64,000 bases of DNA. Source: Mastigamoeba balamuthi. Lineage: Eukaryota; Evosea; Mastigamoebida; Mastigamoebidae. The translations under genes were made by a program, and so were the position numbers. Position 1 is the first letter of the stretch. Each line of letters starts with the position of its first letter. The notes under the pieces were generated by a model. It was not told the origin of the DNA. It did not search any database and saw nothing but the letters and a program-made list of their open reading frames with translations. This document shows positions 34,123-43,892 of this stretch, piece by piece. Where the stretch lies: assembly GCA_902651635.1 (NCBI GenBank), contig CACRSC010000004.1, forward strand, positions 350,046 through 414,045, given 5' to 3'.

Positions 34123-36590
34123 ATGTGTGGCCGGTGTGGTGCACTGCTGTGCGCGTGCTGGCTGATGGCCGCCGCCCTCGCCGCCGGTCCACACGAGAGT
34201 GAAACGCGCCTCCTCTCGGTGGACCTCGGGGGCGACAACGCCACCGCGCTGATGAACCGCTCGACCATCCTGTGCCGCTGGGACGTGCAGACCTTCGCTG
34301 GCCGCACGGCGCTCGTGCAGCCCTATCTGGGCTCGCACGTGGTGTTCCCCGTCGCGCTGCTCAACGAGACGGCCGCGTTGCGCCTCTCGCTCGAGTTGTC
34401 CATCGCGTGGGTCTTCTCCGGCCATCTGTTGATTGTGTTGCAGTGCTCTCAGGTGGGCCCGTGCTCCCCATCTCAATCAGCCTCCTCCCTCCCCTCACTG
34501 GCCTGTCGGCTACTCGTTGGCTAACGAGGAGTGCAGAGAAAATCGCTGGTCGACATAGGTGTGGGGGCCAATGTAGCCCGCCTGAGCATCAACGGAACTC
34601 AGGTCGGCACGATTGACTTTGGGGGGAACGAGTTCTCCTGGGAGTCTCCCTGGGTGGAGTTCGCTGTCGACATGGACCCGCGGGCCAACAGCGTGCTGTG
34701 GACCACGCATGTGACATCGGGCAGAAACAAGGGCCAGAGGATCTCCAAGGCGATTGGCGTCGATTTGGGCGCAGTGGTCACGATGCTGCGGTTGCCCGGG
34801 AGCTCTTGTGTCGCCTCCTTGGAGACAGGGGAGCGTTGCAACGGCGACAGCAAATACGGCCCGGAGAGAGTCAGCCCGTACTCGGGAATAGAGAGGCTGG
34901 TGCTGTCAGGAGTCGAGCCGTCGGATCCGTCGAGCTCTTCCCCGTGGTCCAGCTCGTCTGGCGCCCCGACCTCGTCATCTTCGCCGCACGAGGAGTCGAG
35001 CGCATCTGTATCTTCTCCTTCGTCATCTCCTGCATCCTCTCCGAGTGGCAGCGAGCGACTGGAGCCTGACGGTAAGAAGCCCTCGGCCGCCGTCATTGCA
35101 GGGTCGGTAATTGGGGCCCTCGCTGCTGTTCTGCTGCTGGCCACCATTGGCTTCGCTGTCATTCGACGTCGCAGGGCACAGAACGAGGTGCCTGCATCTA
35201 CTCAGGATATCGATGGCGACCTCTCTTTGCCGACACTATCCGCGTTGGGCGCGCCACCTTTGCCGCGCGTGCACTCTCCGTCCTCTAGTCAGTTCCTAGC
35301 GTCCACCGTGACCACGGGGCGCTGCCCTCCTCCCGTTGCCACGGAAGACAACGAAAAGCAGCTGCTGGTGCAAGTGCGGCCTCGCCGTGTGCGATTCACC
35401 AAGTTCAAGTACGGGCTTCCTGTTTACGAGGTCACAACTGCCACGCTTTCCGTCTCGTGCGTGCTGTCGCGCTGTCCGTTGTTGCACTAACCGCGGCCTG
35501 CAGCAATCTTGACAGGAAGAACGACGCCCTTCTGTCGTTCTCGGTTGGAATGCCGGATGACATCGCTGCCCACCTGTCGGTGCGCATCAGGTCGCCATGT
35601 GCGCCCGTGGTTGTCGACGCGAAGAAGGCGGTCTCCGTCGCTATCGACATCACCCCGAGGTGTTCCGTCGCAGGGACTGCCACAGTCTTCGTGGGGGTCT
35701 CCCGCCTGTCGCAGGAGGCCTGGCAATCGCGCGGCTGCGTCGCTGTTCCTGTGGCCGTCGTCGCACAGTCGCCCCTGCGCCTCAACCCGAAAAGCGTGTC
35801 GGTATCCGCGGAAATCGGCCGCGGGATGTCGTCGAGGGTGTACAGAGGGCGCGCATTCGGCATGGACGTGGCGGTCAAGAGGCTCGGCGGGACCTGCCCT
35901 CCTGAGCAGATCGAGAGGGAGATCGACGCGCTGTCGCGGCTCCGGTGCCCGTACCTCGTCGAGTTCATCGGCACGATGGTGTCCGACGGCACGACGTCGA
36001 TCGTCATGGAGCTCGCCCCGCTCGGGAGCCTGGCCTCGCTCGTGTTCTCGAACCAGAACCTCCCGCTGCCGATGCGCCTGCAGGAGCTGATCGCTCTCGA
36101 CTGCGCGCGCGGCCTGTGCGCCATGCACGCCAGCGGGTTCATGCACAGGGACGTGAAGCCCGGGAACCTGCTGCTGTTCTCTCTGGAGGAGTCTGCGCAG
36201 GTCAGGGCCAAACTGTCGGACCTGGGCTCGTCGCGGGCCACCGGGGCGTGCACCCAGGACGACTTCACGCGCTTCGTGGGGACGCCTGCGTACATGGCGC
36301 CCGAGGTGCTGCAGGGCAAGGGTTACGGCCGCCACGCCGATGTGTACGGCTTCGCGATGACCGTCTGGGCGATGGACGCGAGACGACCGCCGTTCAGCGA
36401 GTGCCAGACACTGGGGGCGATCCTGAACAAGGTGCGCATGGGCCAGAGGCCGCAGATCAGGGAGGGGTACCCGCTGGATGGCCTCGTCGCCAAGTGCTGG
36501 AGCGGCGACCCTGCGAACAGGTACGATGCCGCAACTCTGGTCACTGAGTTGTCGGCCATAGTGGCGCATACCACCGCGAATTCCAGATAA
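34123..36590 (+). CDS. Receptor-like TKL protein kinase, single-pass membrane protein
   Basis: Three exons (34123-34452, 34537-35456, 35504-36590) give about 778 residues. A signal peptide (LLCACWLMAAALAAG) leads an unrecognised beta-rich ectodomain with several N-glycosylation sites. A Ser-rich stalk and one membrane helix (AAVIAGSVIGALAAVLLLAT) follow at about residues 325-350. A beta-sandwich-like juxtamembrane region precedes the kinase, as in the transmembrane kinases of Entamoeba and relatives. The kinase has GRGMSSRVYRG, AVKRLGG, HRDVKPGN, SDLGSSR (DFG replaced by DLG, keeping the metal-binding Asp) and MAPEVLQG, ending with RYDAATLV. All catalytic residues are present, so it is probably active. 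The ligand is unknown. Confidence 0.88.
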
Positions 36591-36733
36591 ATTCAGAGTA
36601 ATTCAATAGCATTTTCTTTTTGATGTACGTGTGCCAGAGAGGGGACATTCCATTTTTCCAGTTTTATCCCATTTCTGACATCAGGAAGCTATATCTGCCT
36701 CGAAAGATACACGTATCTGCAGATAAAGTTCGG

Positions 36734-37751
36734 ATGGAGGCTTTCAGCACCGCTGTTCCCGCCTCCGAGGGCGCCTCGGACCCTGGCAAGCAGACCCCTC
36801 GCCGCGAGGAGCTGCGCCGCAGGTTCTCGTGCCAGGAGGAGCGCCGCCGCGAGGCGCTCGAGCGCCAGCAGCGCCAGCGCCGCGACCTGCTCGCCCACGC
36901 CCGCGCCCTCGTCGACGCGGCCTCCGAGCCCCAGACGCCCCCGCCGCAGGCGCCAGCCCCCGCGCACTCGGCCAGCGACATGGCAGTCGACGCGGGCGCT
37001 GCGGGCGCGACGCAGAGGCGCTTCAGGGACCAGCTGATGTGGCCAGAAGAGCTCAGCGAGGTGCGCCGGCGGAAGATACGCGTATCTTTCTTCTGCGGCT
37101 GACAGGCCCTCGGGCTGACAGGTGCCCGGGGGGCTGGAGCGGGAGTGGGTGTGCGTCGCCGTGCCCGCGGGCACCAGGAGGTGCCTCGTGACCGCAGCCA
37201 GAGGCAGGACCGTCGCCCGCTCTGCCGACGACGGCCGCATGGCTCTGGCGCCGTTTGAGAGCGCGCTGCCCAACGGCCACAGCCATTGCCGGGCCACCTC
37301 GGGCCGCGAGGTGCACAGCTTCAGCGTCCTCGACTGCCTCCTGGGCCCCGGTGCGAGGACGCCCGACGTACCCCCTCTTCTCACAGGCCCGGCAGACGAG
37401 GCTGGGAAGGAGGGCACGGGGCCGCTGTACGTGCTGGACATCATGTGCTGGAAGGACTACCTGCTCTACGACTGCGACACCGAGTTCCGCACGTTCTGGC
37501 GCGCGTCAAAGGTCAGCGAGGCCGTCAGCGCCTGCGGGCCGCACGCGGGGGCGAGGCCCGTCGTGCCGCTTGCTGCGTACGAGTGCACGGCGTCGGGGCT
37601 GCAGACGGCAGCGCGAGCAGGGCAGCGCGTGCTGCTGTACCACCGCGCGGGCACCTACGCTTTCGGGAGCGGCACGACGCCGCTGATGCTCGACCTCTCC
37701 TCTGCGCAGGCCTCGTCCCTCGCGGCCACCCTGTCGTCCAGGCACGTCTGA
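36734..37751 (+). CDS. SNUPN: Snurportin-1 homologue (m3G-cap snRNP import adaptor)
   Basis: Three exons (36734-37060, 37122-37350, 37387-37751) encode about 306 residues. The N-terminus has an arginine-rich importin-beta-binding helix (RREELRRRF, RRREALERQQRQRRDLLAHA). The cap-binding domain follows: LMWPEELSEVPGGLEREW, then FSVLDCLLG and LYVLDIMCWKDYLLYDC with DTEFRTFW, all strongly like snurportin. The protein carries spliceosomal snRNPs with trimethylguanosine caps into the nucleus. At its C-terminal end YHRAG and GTTPLMLDL align with human YHKQT and STPLVGWL, so the tryptophan that stacks on the cap base appears to be missing. The second intron is 36 bases and in frame, so retention would also leave an open frame. 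Confidence 0.9.
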
Positions 37752-37879
37752 AGCCCCTCTGGAGGTGCTCGCGTGCCCGTTCTGTGGAGGCTTACCAATT
37801 CAATTGCAATCCTTATCGTTTGATTGTGTATTCTGCCCCGCGGGGGGGAAGGGGGAGCTGCGCGGTTGAGGCGCGGGCG

Positions 37880-40206
37880 TCATTGCTTGTTCGCGCCACC
37901 GAGGTTCCTCGCTGGCTTGGCTGACGACCACGCGTCGTCGTTCCAGCTGTCGTCGTCGTCCCAGCCGACAGCCTGCGTGCCGCTTGCGCTCTGGGCCTGA
38001 GGCGGCGCCGCCTGCGTCGGCTGCGGCTGCGCATGCCTGACGGGCGAGAGGATCCGGTGCGGCTGCTCCTGCTCCTGCGGCAGCCTCGGGGCAGAGGGCT
38101 GCGCAGGCGCGGTGCGATCCACCACGGGGATCTCCACATCGTCGCCGTCGTTGGCGCGGGTGTACCCACCGCGAGTCGAGGACAGCGAGCCGTGGGCAGC
38201 GGCGTTGATCCTGCGGAAGCGGAACCACACAAAGGCGGCGAAGGCGCACACGAGCACCAGCGGGACCACGGCGTAGAGCCACACGTTCGAGCCCCACCTG
38301 ACGTTGTCCTCGTCGTCCTTGCGGGACGAGGACTGGGCCGCTGGCTTTCCGCACACGGCGTTGTCCGCGGGGCATTTGCAGATGATCTCTCCGCCCTTGC
38401 CGCCGCACCTGTACAGCTTCTCCTCTACAACGTACAGGCACTTGCTTGTGCCGGCGCACAAGCACTGCGACGCAGTGAAGGCCCCTGCGCACAGTTAGTA
38501 AAGCCTTTCGCAGGGGAAGGTCATACCATCTGTGCAACTCTCAGCGTTGACGTTGTCCTGAGTGTTGTCGCCCTTGGTGCATTTACCCTGCAGCGTGCAG
38601 TTCTCCGTCTGGAAGCAGACAGGGGACCTGTCGGGGCACAGGCACTCGGCCCCGTCCTTCTTTCCGTCGCACCTGAAAACCTTCTGCTCGGGGACGTACA
38701 GGCACTTGGCGCTGCCAGCGCACTCGCACTTGGACTCGGTGAACACTCCTGAAAGCGAGGCGATCAGGAACTGGGAAATCGCCGCACAGATGCGTACCCG
38801 TCTCTGCGGGGCACTGGGCCTTCACGACGTCGGCGTCTTTGCTCCCGTCCTTCTTCTTGCAGTCGCCCTTGAGAGTGCACTTCTCTGGCCTGCCGCAGAC
38901 AGTGTTGTTGCCGGGGCACAGGCACGTATCCTTGTCCTTCTCCCCGCCGCACGTGAACTTGTCGCCCTCAGTCACGTACTTGCACGACGTCTTGTCCTGG
39001 CACTCGCACTTGGTATGTGCCCACGTGCCTGTGACCCATCCCCCACACGCAGGGTGCGTTAGCAGGCCGCGAGCGGTGGAGAGAGCGAGACCTTTCTTCG
39101 CTTCGCAGTCCGCCTGGTTCGCTGCCTCGATCGCCTTGCCCTGCGCGTCCGTGCACGCCTCCTTGAGAGCGCACGTCTCGGGCTTGTGGCATACGCCGTT
39201 ATTCCCGGGGCACAGGCACCGGGCGTTCCCCTTCTTGCCGCCGCAGGTGAACCCCTCATCGGCCACAGCCCTGCACTCGGTTCTGTCCTCGCACAGGCAG
39301 TTGTACGCTGTGAACTTTCCTGCTCGCAGTGGTTTCGCGTTCTCAGTACGAGTGCTGCGCCCCCCGAGCGCGCAGGAGGGCCGGAACCTTTGCAGGTATC
39401 AGCGGGAACGTTCTGGGTGGTCTTGCCGTCGACCTCGCAGCTGCCGGTCAGCGCGCACGCCTCGGGCTTCCCGCACTTGGTGTTGTTGCCGGGGCACAGG
39501 CACAGGGCGCCGTCCTTCTTGCCGTCGCACCTGAACGCGTCGGCCTCTGCGACGTACAGGCACGCCACGGTGCCGCCAGCGCACTGGCACTTCTCGCTTG
39601 CGGTCCACGTGCCTTGGGAGGAGGAGGGGCTGCCGTCAGCTCCCGCCGCAGGCCTGTGATTGCAGTGGCGTACCGCTCTGCGCGACGCATTGGCCCTCGT
39701 CCGCAGCGACAGGCTTGTCATCAACCTTGCAGACGCCCAGAGAGCACAGGCACGAGGTCCCGTCACCGCCACAAACCCCACACGCGTCCACTAGAAGGCG
39801 TAGTCTCGTGTGAGACGCGGCGGAATCGACGTCATCGGCGGAGTTTCCGATTCGGACGGTCCCAGGCAAAAGACCCCCCAGAGAGCCCCAGGAAAAACGG
39901 CAACGACGCGCACGGGTTGCTGCCGGGTTCTCGTTGCTGCAGCACGAGGTGTCGCGGGCGCCGTTCATCCCGCCGCACCAGCCCTTGCAGTCGATGTCCG
40001 CCTTGGCGCACCTGCAGACAGGGCCTCCGCAGGCGCAGGTCTCGGTCGTGGCGTTGCAGCCACCGCACAGGCCCTGCGTGCACTGGCGGGGAGGAGGGAC
40101 GCGCGGGTGAGGCAAAGCAAGGCAGGGAGGCAAGAGGTACGTTCTCGATGGCGAGGGTGGCTGGCAGGAGAGCGAGGACAGCGAGGGCCACAGAGTAGCG
40201 TTCCAT
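37880..40206 (-). CDS. Modular cysteine-rich type I membrane protein
   Basis: A signal peptide (VALAVLALLPATLA) begins at the ATG at 40206. Two short Cys-rich exons follow (GLCGGCNATTETCACGG; ACGVCGGDGTSC, a pattern seen in thrombospondin-type linkers). Then come five copies of a module of about 75 residues, each in its own exon: 39388-39612, 39092-39319, 38798-39028, 38527-38748 and the start of 37880-38484. The module pattern is G-x-W/F-T/A, C-x-C, CxYV, FxCxGKK, C-x-CP and two or three later cysteines. Every boundary intron that I could resolve is phase 1. A membrane helix (VWLYAVVPLVLVCAFAAFVW) and a cytoplasmic tail of about 110 residues end the protein; the tail closes with acidic Trp motifs (WDDDDSWNDDAW). 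It is likely a surface receptor or adhesin. I know no family with this module. Confidence 0.8.
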
Positions 40207-40395
40207 TGGGCGTTGTTGTGGGGTGTTTCTCGTGTGGAAGAGATATTCTTTGGAAACCCATGGATTCGAATCCCGACGAAGATATCAGGGCCATATCTCT
40301 TCGGGGGTCCGCATCCGGGCAATCAACTGAGCTCTGCCCGTTCTTAAGCCCCTCAGTTGCTTGCGGTCCTCACAATTTAATTGCATCGTCTCCGC
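40207..40395. promoter_or_regulatory. Short divergent promoter region with ATATC elements
   Basis: Only 189 bases separate the starts of two divergent genes, so regulatory elements must be close. The gap contains AGATATTC (near 40241), GAAGATATC (near 40280) and CATATCTC (near 40293), and an AT-rich CAATTTAATTGCATC just before the right-hand start. Similar ATATC elements occur near other starts in this window. A promoter role is inferred. Confidence 0.4.
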
Positions 40396-43300
40396 ATGGA
40401 GAGCCAGAACGCAGCTCAGAGCGACCGCGTGGCGGCCCTCGAGGCCCTCCGTGGCCCTCTGGGCGAGGAGGCCTACGGCCGCCTGCGCACACGCCTCGCC
40501 CTCGCGAGCTCCGACGGGACCGTCGCGTGCCAGTCCTACGACCTCGGGCCCCTGGGCGTGCTGCTCTCGGTCGACGCGCCCCAGCAGGCCAACCCGGAGG
40601 CCCCCGCGCCCCGCGTGCCCCCGCGCTTCGTGTTCATCGTCGACCGCTCGGGCTCGATGGGCTCGTACAGCTCGCTGGTCGTCAACAGGGCGATACCCGA
40701 GGCCGTCGTCCGCCTGGGCTTCGCCCCGGACACCCGCGTCTCGGTCGTGCTCTTCGAGTGCCAGGCGACGAGGCTCGCGGGGTCCGCGGGCGGCGACCCG
40801 ACGGCCGCCGAGCTCGCCCACGTCCCCGCGCACGGCACGGGCTCGACGGTCATGGCCGGGGCCATCAGGGAGCTGACCAGGATCCTCGCCGAGGCCGGGG
40901 ACGCGGCCCCCGTCGCCGTCGTGGCCATCAGCGACGGCGAGGTCCACGACAAGGACGAGACCGTCCGGACCGCAGACGCTGCCGCGCGGGTGGCGAGCTC
41001 GCGGGCGGGGCCCGTCAGCGTCTGCCTCGTGCGGCTCATGTCCAGCTCGCGCGCCGAGCCCGACACGCGGGCGCTGACGTGCGTCGGGGCGTTCAACACG
41101 GGCGGCAAGTCGGTGCCCCTCGTCGACGTCGCCACGCAGGCGAGCACGCCGGGCGTCACCGACGAGCAGACGCTCGAGAGCCTCGTCTCGGCCATCGTCG
41201 CCAGCGCCTCGCCGGCCGCGGTGCCCTGCGTCGCGCTGGCGAGCGCCGGCGGGGCTGCGGTGCTGCGCAGGATGCCCGGCGAGCAGTGCGCGGCCGAGGT
41301 CTCGATACCCTCGGGCCAGACGTCGTTCGTGCTGCTCTCGCCCGGCACGGACCCCGCGGGGCTGCTGTGCTCCGGCAGGCGCCTCGCGGTCGAGAGCAGG
41401 GGCCGCCTGTCGGAGGACGGCCCCGCGAGGGCGTTCCTCGAGTACGTCGAGTCGCAGGTGCGCCTGTGGGCCGTCATGGGCGGCAGCTCTCGCGACTCGG
41501 ACGTCAGCGCTGTCATCGAGTGGTTCCGCCAGCTCGAGCCGCTGATCCAGCAGACCGCGGAGAGCGCCGGCGCAGAGGGCTCGCTGGCGACCAGGGACCG
41601 CGCCAGGGCGCTGGCCCGAGACGTCCGCGCTCGCAAGGGGACGATCGTCGGGCGCATCCTGGCGCTGGCCAACGCGGGGCGGGTGTCGGCGCTCAACAGC
41701 GCCCAGCAGGCAGACTTCCTCAGGAACGGCGCCAGGAGCACGGCCCTCGCTCGCAGGGCGCTGCAGACAGACAGCGACCTCGACTTCGACCAGCTCTGCC
41801 GCACCGCCGTCGCCAAGATCGCCAAGACCAAGGCGATCGACGCAACCGACGCCTCGGCGGTCTCGTTCTACTCGCACGAGAACTGGTCCGACCCGCTGCT
41901 CGCGGTCCGCGAGCTCGCCTCGACTGTCGAGGAGCTCACCGCGGCGGACGTGCTTCCCATCCTCGGCGGCCTGGGTGTCCCGTACGGGGCGCGCCAGTCG
42001 GACCTGCCCGACCCGTGGCAGTACCGCGTGAACGAGGTATACTGCGGGCTCTTCCTGAGCGAGAGCGACCTGCGCACCGCTGTCCTCCAGGGCCACGGGG
42101 CGCCCCTCAAGTACCCCGGCACCGGCAGGGCGGACTCCGTGGTCACGGGCGTCGCACCGCTGCGCTCTCTGCTCCCCGAGGCGTACGACCTGTACGCTCG
42201 CGGGCCCGGGAAGGCTGTGGCAGAGCTGCAGGCCTCTGTCTCGATGCGCGGCCTGATGGCCCGCGTGCCGTTCGACTGCCTCGCCCGCGACTCGGCGGTG
42301 CTCTTGAAGCTGTGCGAGCAGCTTGGCGCCGTTGAGCGCTGCAAGGAGGTCGAGACCACGATCGTGCGCGCGCTCAGGGAGCAGGTCGCCCACGCCCTCG
42401 GCACGTACGCGCGCGAGTCGTTCCACGAGCTCGCCGAGGATCTGGCCAAGGAGGACCCGAGGCCGTGGCTGACGGGCGACCGCAACATCTCCGGCGTTCT
42501 GAAGCCTCTGGCAATGCTGCTTGCCTCGCCCGAGTGCGAGGGGATCCGGAAGAGCGGGGACGCCCTCAGGAGAGCCCTGCTGGCCCTGTACATGCTCGAC
42601 TGCTACCACGCGGCCAGGTGGGCGTTCCGCGACGGGGCCAACCGCGGAGACGCCCTCCGGGACGTGCTCGGGGTGGACCTCGAGGAGTCGAGGAGGCGCT
42701 CGCAGCTCACGGCGCCGTTCGAGCCCGACAGCCCCGAGTTCACTGGCGACATCCCGCTGGACGTGGAGCAGGCCAAGGCCAGGGCGCAGGCCCTCGGCTG
42801 GATGCCGCAGCTCGCCACCTACGCCGCGTCCCTCCGGTTCTGCCTCGGCGAGGAGCCGATCGCGCCGTCTGAGGGCTCGCTGGGGCTGGAGGACGCGGGA
42901 CTCATCAGGCTGGTCGCCGCGGTCGAGGCGATCAAGTGCGCCTGCGAGGACGACAGGGTGGACAAGGAGAAGAGGGTCGTCCGCGTGCACGAGCGCCTGG
43001 GCCAGAGCGACTCGTGCCTCGCGTACCTCGCCGAGGCCGCCAGCGCGTTCTACAGGGCCGACTACGACGCGCGTGTCGCCGCCAAGCGGGCCGAGGAGGC
43101 GAAGCTCAGGCAGGAGAAGCTCATCGACGACCTGCTGGCGTGCAAGACCAAGCCCCAGTTCCTCGAGCTCCTGCAGCAGATCCCGAACAGGTCGGCCCCG
43201 GGGTACAAGGAGCTCGAGACGGCGCTGCTGGACACGGGGTGGCCGGCGGAGGAACGCCTGATGAAGCTCTCGATCGTCTTTCTGGGCAGGGAGAACGACG

Positions 43301-43602
43301 GGACCGCTGTCTGGGCCAAGGGCAACGTGTACAACGGCGACAGCGCGCCGTTCAAGGCCGTGTTCGACGAGCTGGACCCCGGGGGCAGCCTGTGGGAGCT
43401 CGCGCTGGCGATCAAGAAGGAGTACGGCATCTACGTGTACAGGGAGCTGCCCAACCAGCACGGGCACGGCAACCACAAGCCCTCGTACTGGGCCTACGGC
43501 TTCCAGACGCTCGCCGACTTCAAGGCCGCCGTCTCCAAGGACGAGTGGGACGAGTACGTCAAGGAGCACACGAGCTGCTGCGGCTTTGGATCGCGAAGGT
43601 GA
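40396..43602 (+). CDS. Large intracellular vWA-domain protein, intronless
   Basis: A single open frame of 1,068 residues starts at MESQNAAQSD. Residues about 75-260 form a von Willebrand A domain with a complete MIDAS motif (VDRSGSMGS), a threonine in HGTGSTVMAG and ISDGEVHD. No signal peptide or membrane helix is seen, so it is probably cytosolic, as are many protist vWA proteins. The remaining 800 residues are helical and unrecognised. The protein ends TSCCGFGSRR, where the paired cysteines could be lipid-modified. It is the longest uninterrupted frame in a window whose other large genes are cut by many introns. A very long antisense frame across the same bases is a codon-bias shadow. Confidence 0.85.
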   Translation: MESQNAAQSDRVAALEALRGPLGEEAYGRLRTRLALASSDGTVACQSYDLGPLGVLLSVDAPQQANPEAPAPRVPPRFVFIVDRSGSMGSYSSLVVNRAIPEAVVRLGFAPDTRVSVVLFECQATRLAGSAGGDPTAAELAHVPAHGTGSTVMAGAIRELTRILAEAGDAAPVAVVAISDGEVHDKDETVRTADAAARVASSRAGPVSVCLVRLMSSSRAEPDTRALTCVGAFNTGGKSVPLVDVATQASTPGVTDEQTLESLVSAIVASASPAAVPCVALASAGGAAVLRRMPGEQCAAEVSIPSGQTSFVLLSPGTDPAGLLCSGRRLAVESRGRLSEDGPARAFLEYVESQVRLWAVMGGSSRDSDVSAVIEWFRQLEPLIQQTAESAGAEGSLATRDRARALARDVRARKGTIVGRILALANAGRVSALNSAQQADFLRNGARSTALARRALQTDSDLDFDQLCRTAVAKIAKTKAIDATDASAVSFYSHENWSDPLLAVRELASTVEELTAADVLPILGGLGVPYGARQSDLPDPWQYRVNEVYCGLFLSESDLRTAVLQGHGAPLKYPGTGRADSVVTGVAPLRSLLPEAYDLYARGPGKAVAELQASVSMRGLMARVPFDCLARDSAVLLKLCEQLGAVERCKEVETTIVRALREQVAHALGTYARESFHELAEDLAKEDPRPWLTGDRNISGVLKPLAMLLASPECEGIRKSGDALRRALLALYMLDCYHAARWAFRDGANRGDALRDVLGVDLEESRRRSQLTAPFEPDSPEFTGDIPLDVEQAKARAQALGWMPQLATYAASLRFCLGEEPIAPSEGSLGLEDAGLIRLVAAVEAIKCACEDDRVDKEKRVVRVHERLGQSDSCLAYLAEAASAFYRADYDARVAAKRAEEAKLRQEKLIDDLLACKTKPQFLELLQQIPNRSAPGYKELETALLDTGWPAEERLMKLSIVFLGRENDGTAVWAKGNVYNGDSAPFKAVFDELDPGGSLWELALAIKKEYGIYVYRELPNQHGHGNHKPSYWAYGFQTLADFKAAVSKDEWDEYVKEHTSCCGFGSRR

Positions 43603-43892
43603 ACTGTTTCCGAATCAGGATTTATAAAGATCTCATTTTTGTCCGCTCCCCGCTCCCCCTTTTTGCGTCGCCCGCACCCGCGAGCTCCCGCTGCGCCCCC
43701 GCCGTGTTGCATCGCCCTACCCAAGGATTTCAGCCGGCCAGCCGGGGCAAAGTGTGTCCCAGAAAGAGTAATGCCGGGTGAGGGGGGGTTGATTTCGCAA
43801 ATCTCGGTGAAAAAAGTGCACTTTTTGCGCGGAGAGAAGCACCCCCAGAGCGGCGCCCACCACCCGGCGCTCTCCCGCGTCTGCATTGTGCC

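Noticed and set aside
40285-43569. Minus-strand frame of 1,094 codons and plus-strand frame 39810-42335 at the vWA gene
   Set aside because: Both overlap the vWA frame, which has a clear MIDAS motif; they are compositionally biased and start at non-ATG codons.
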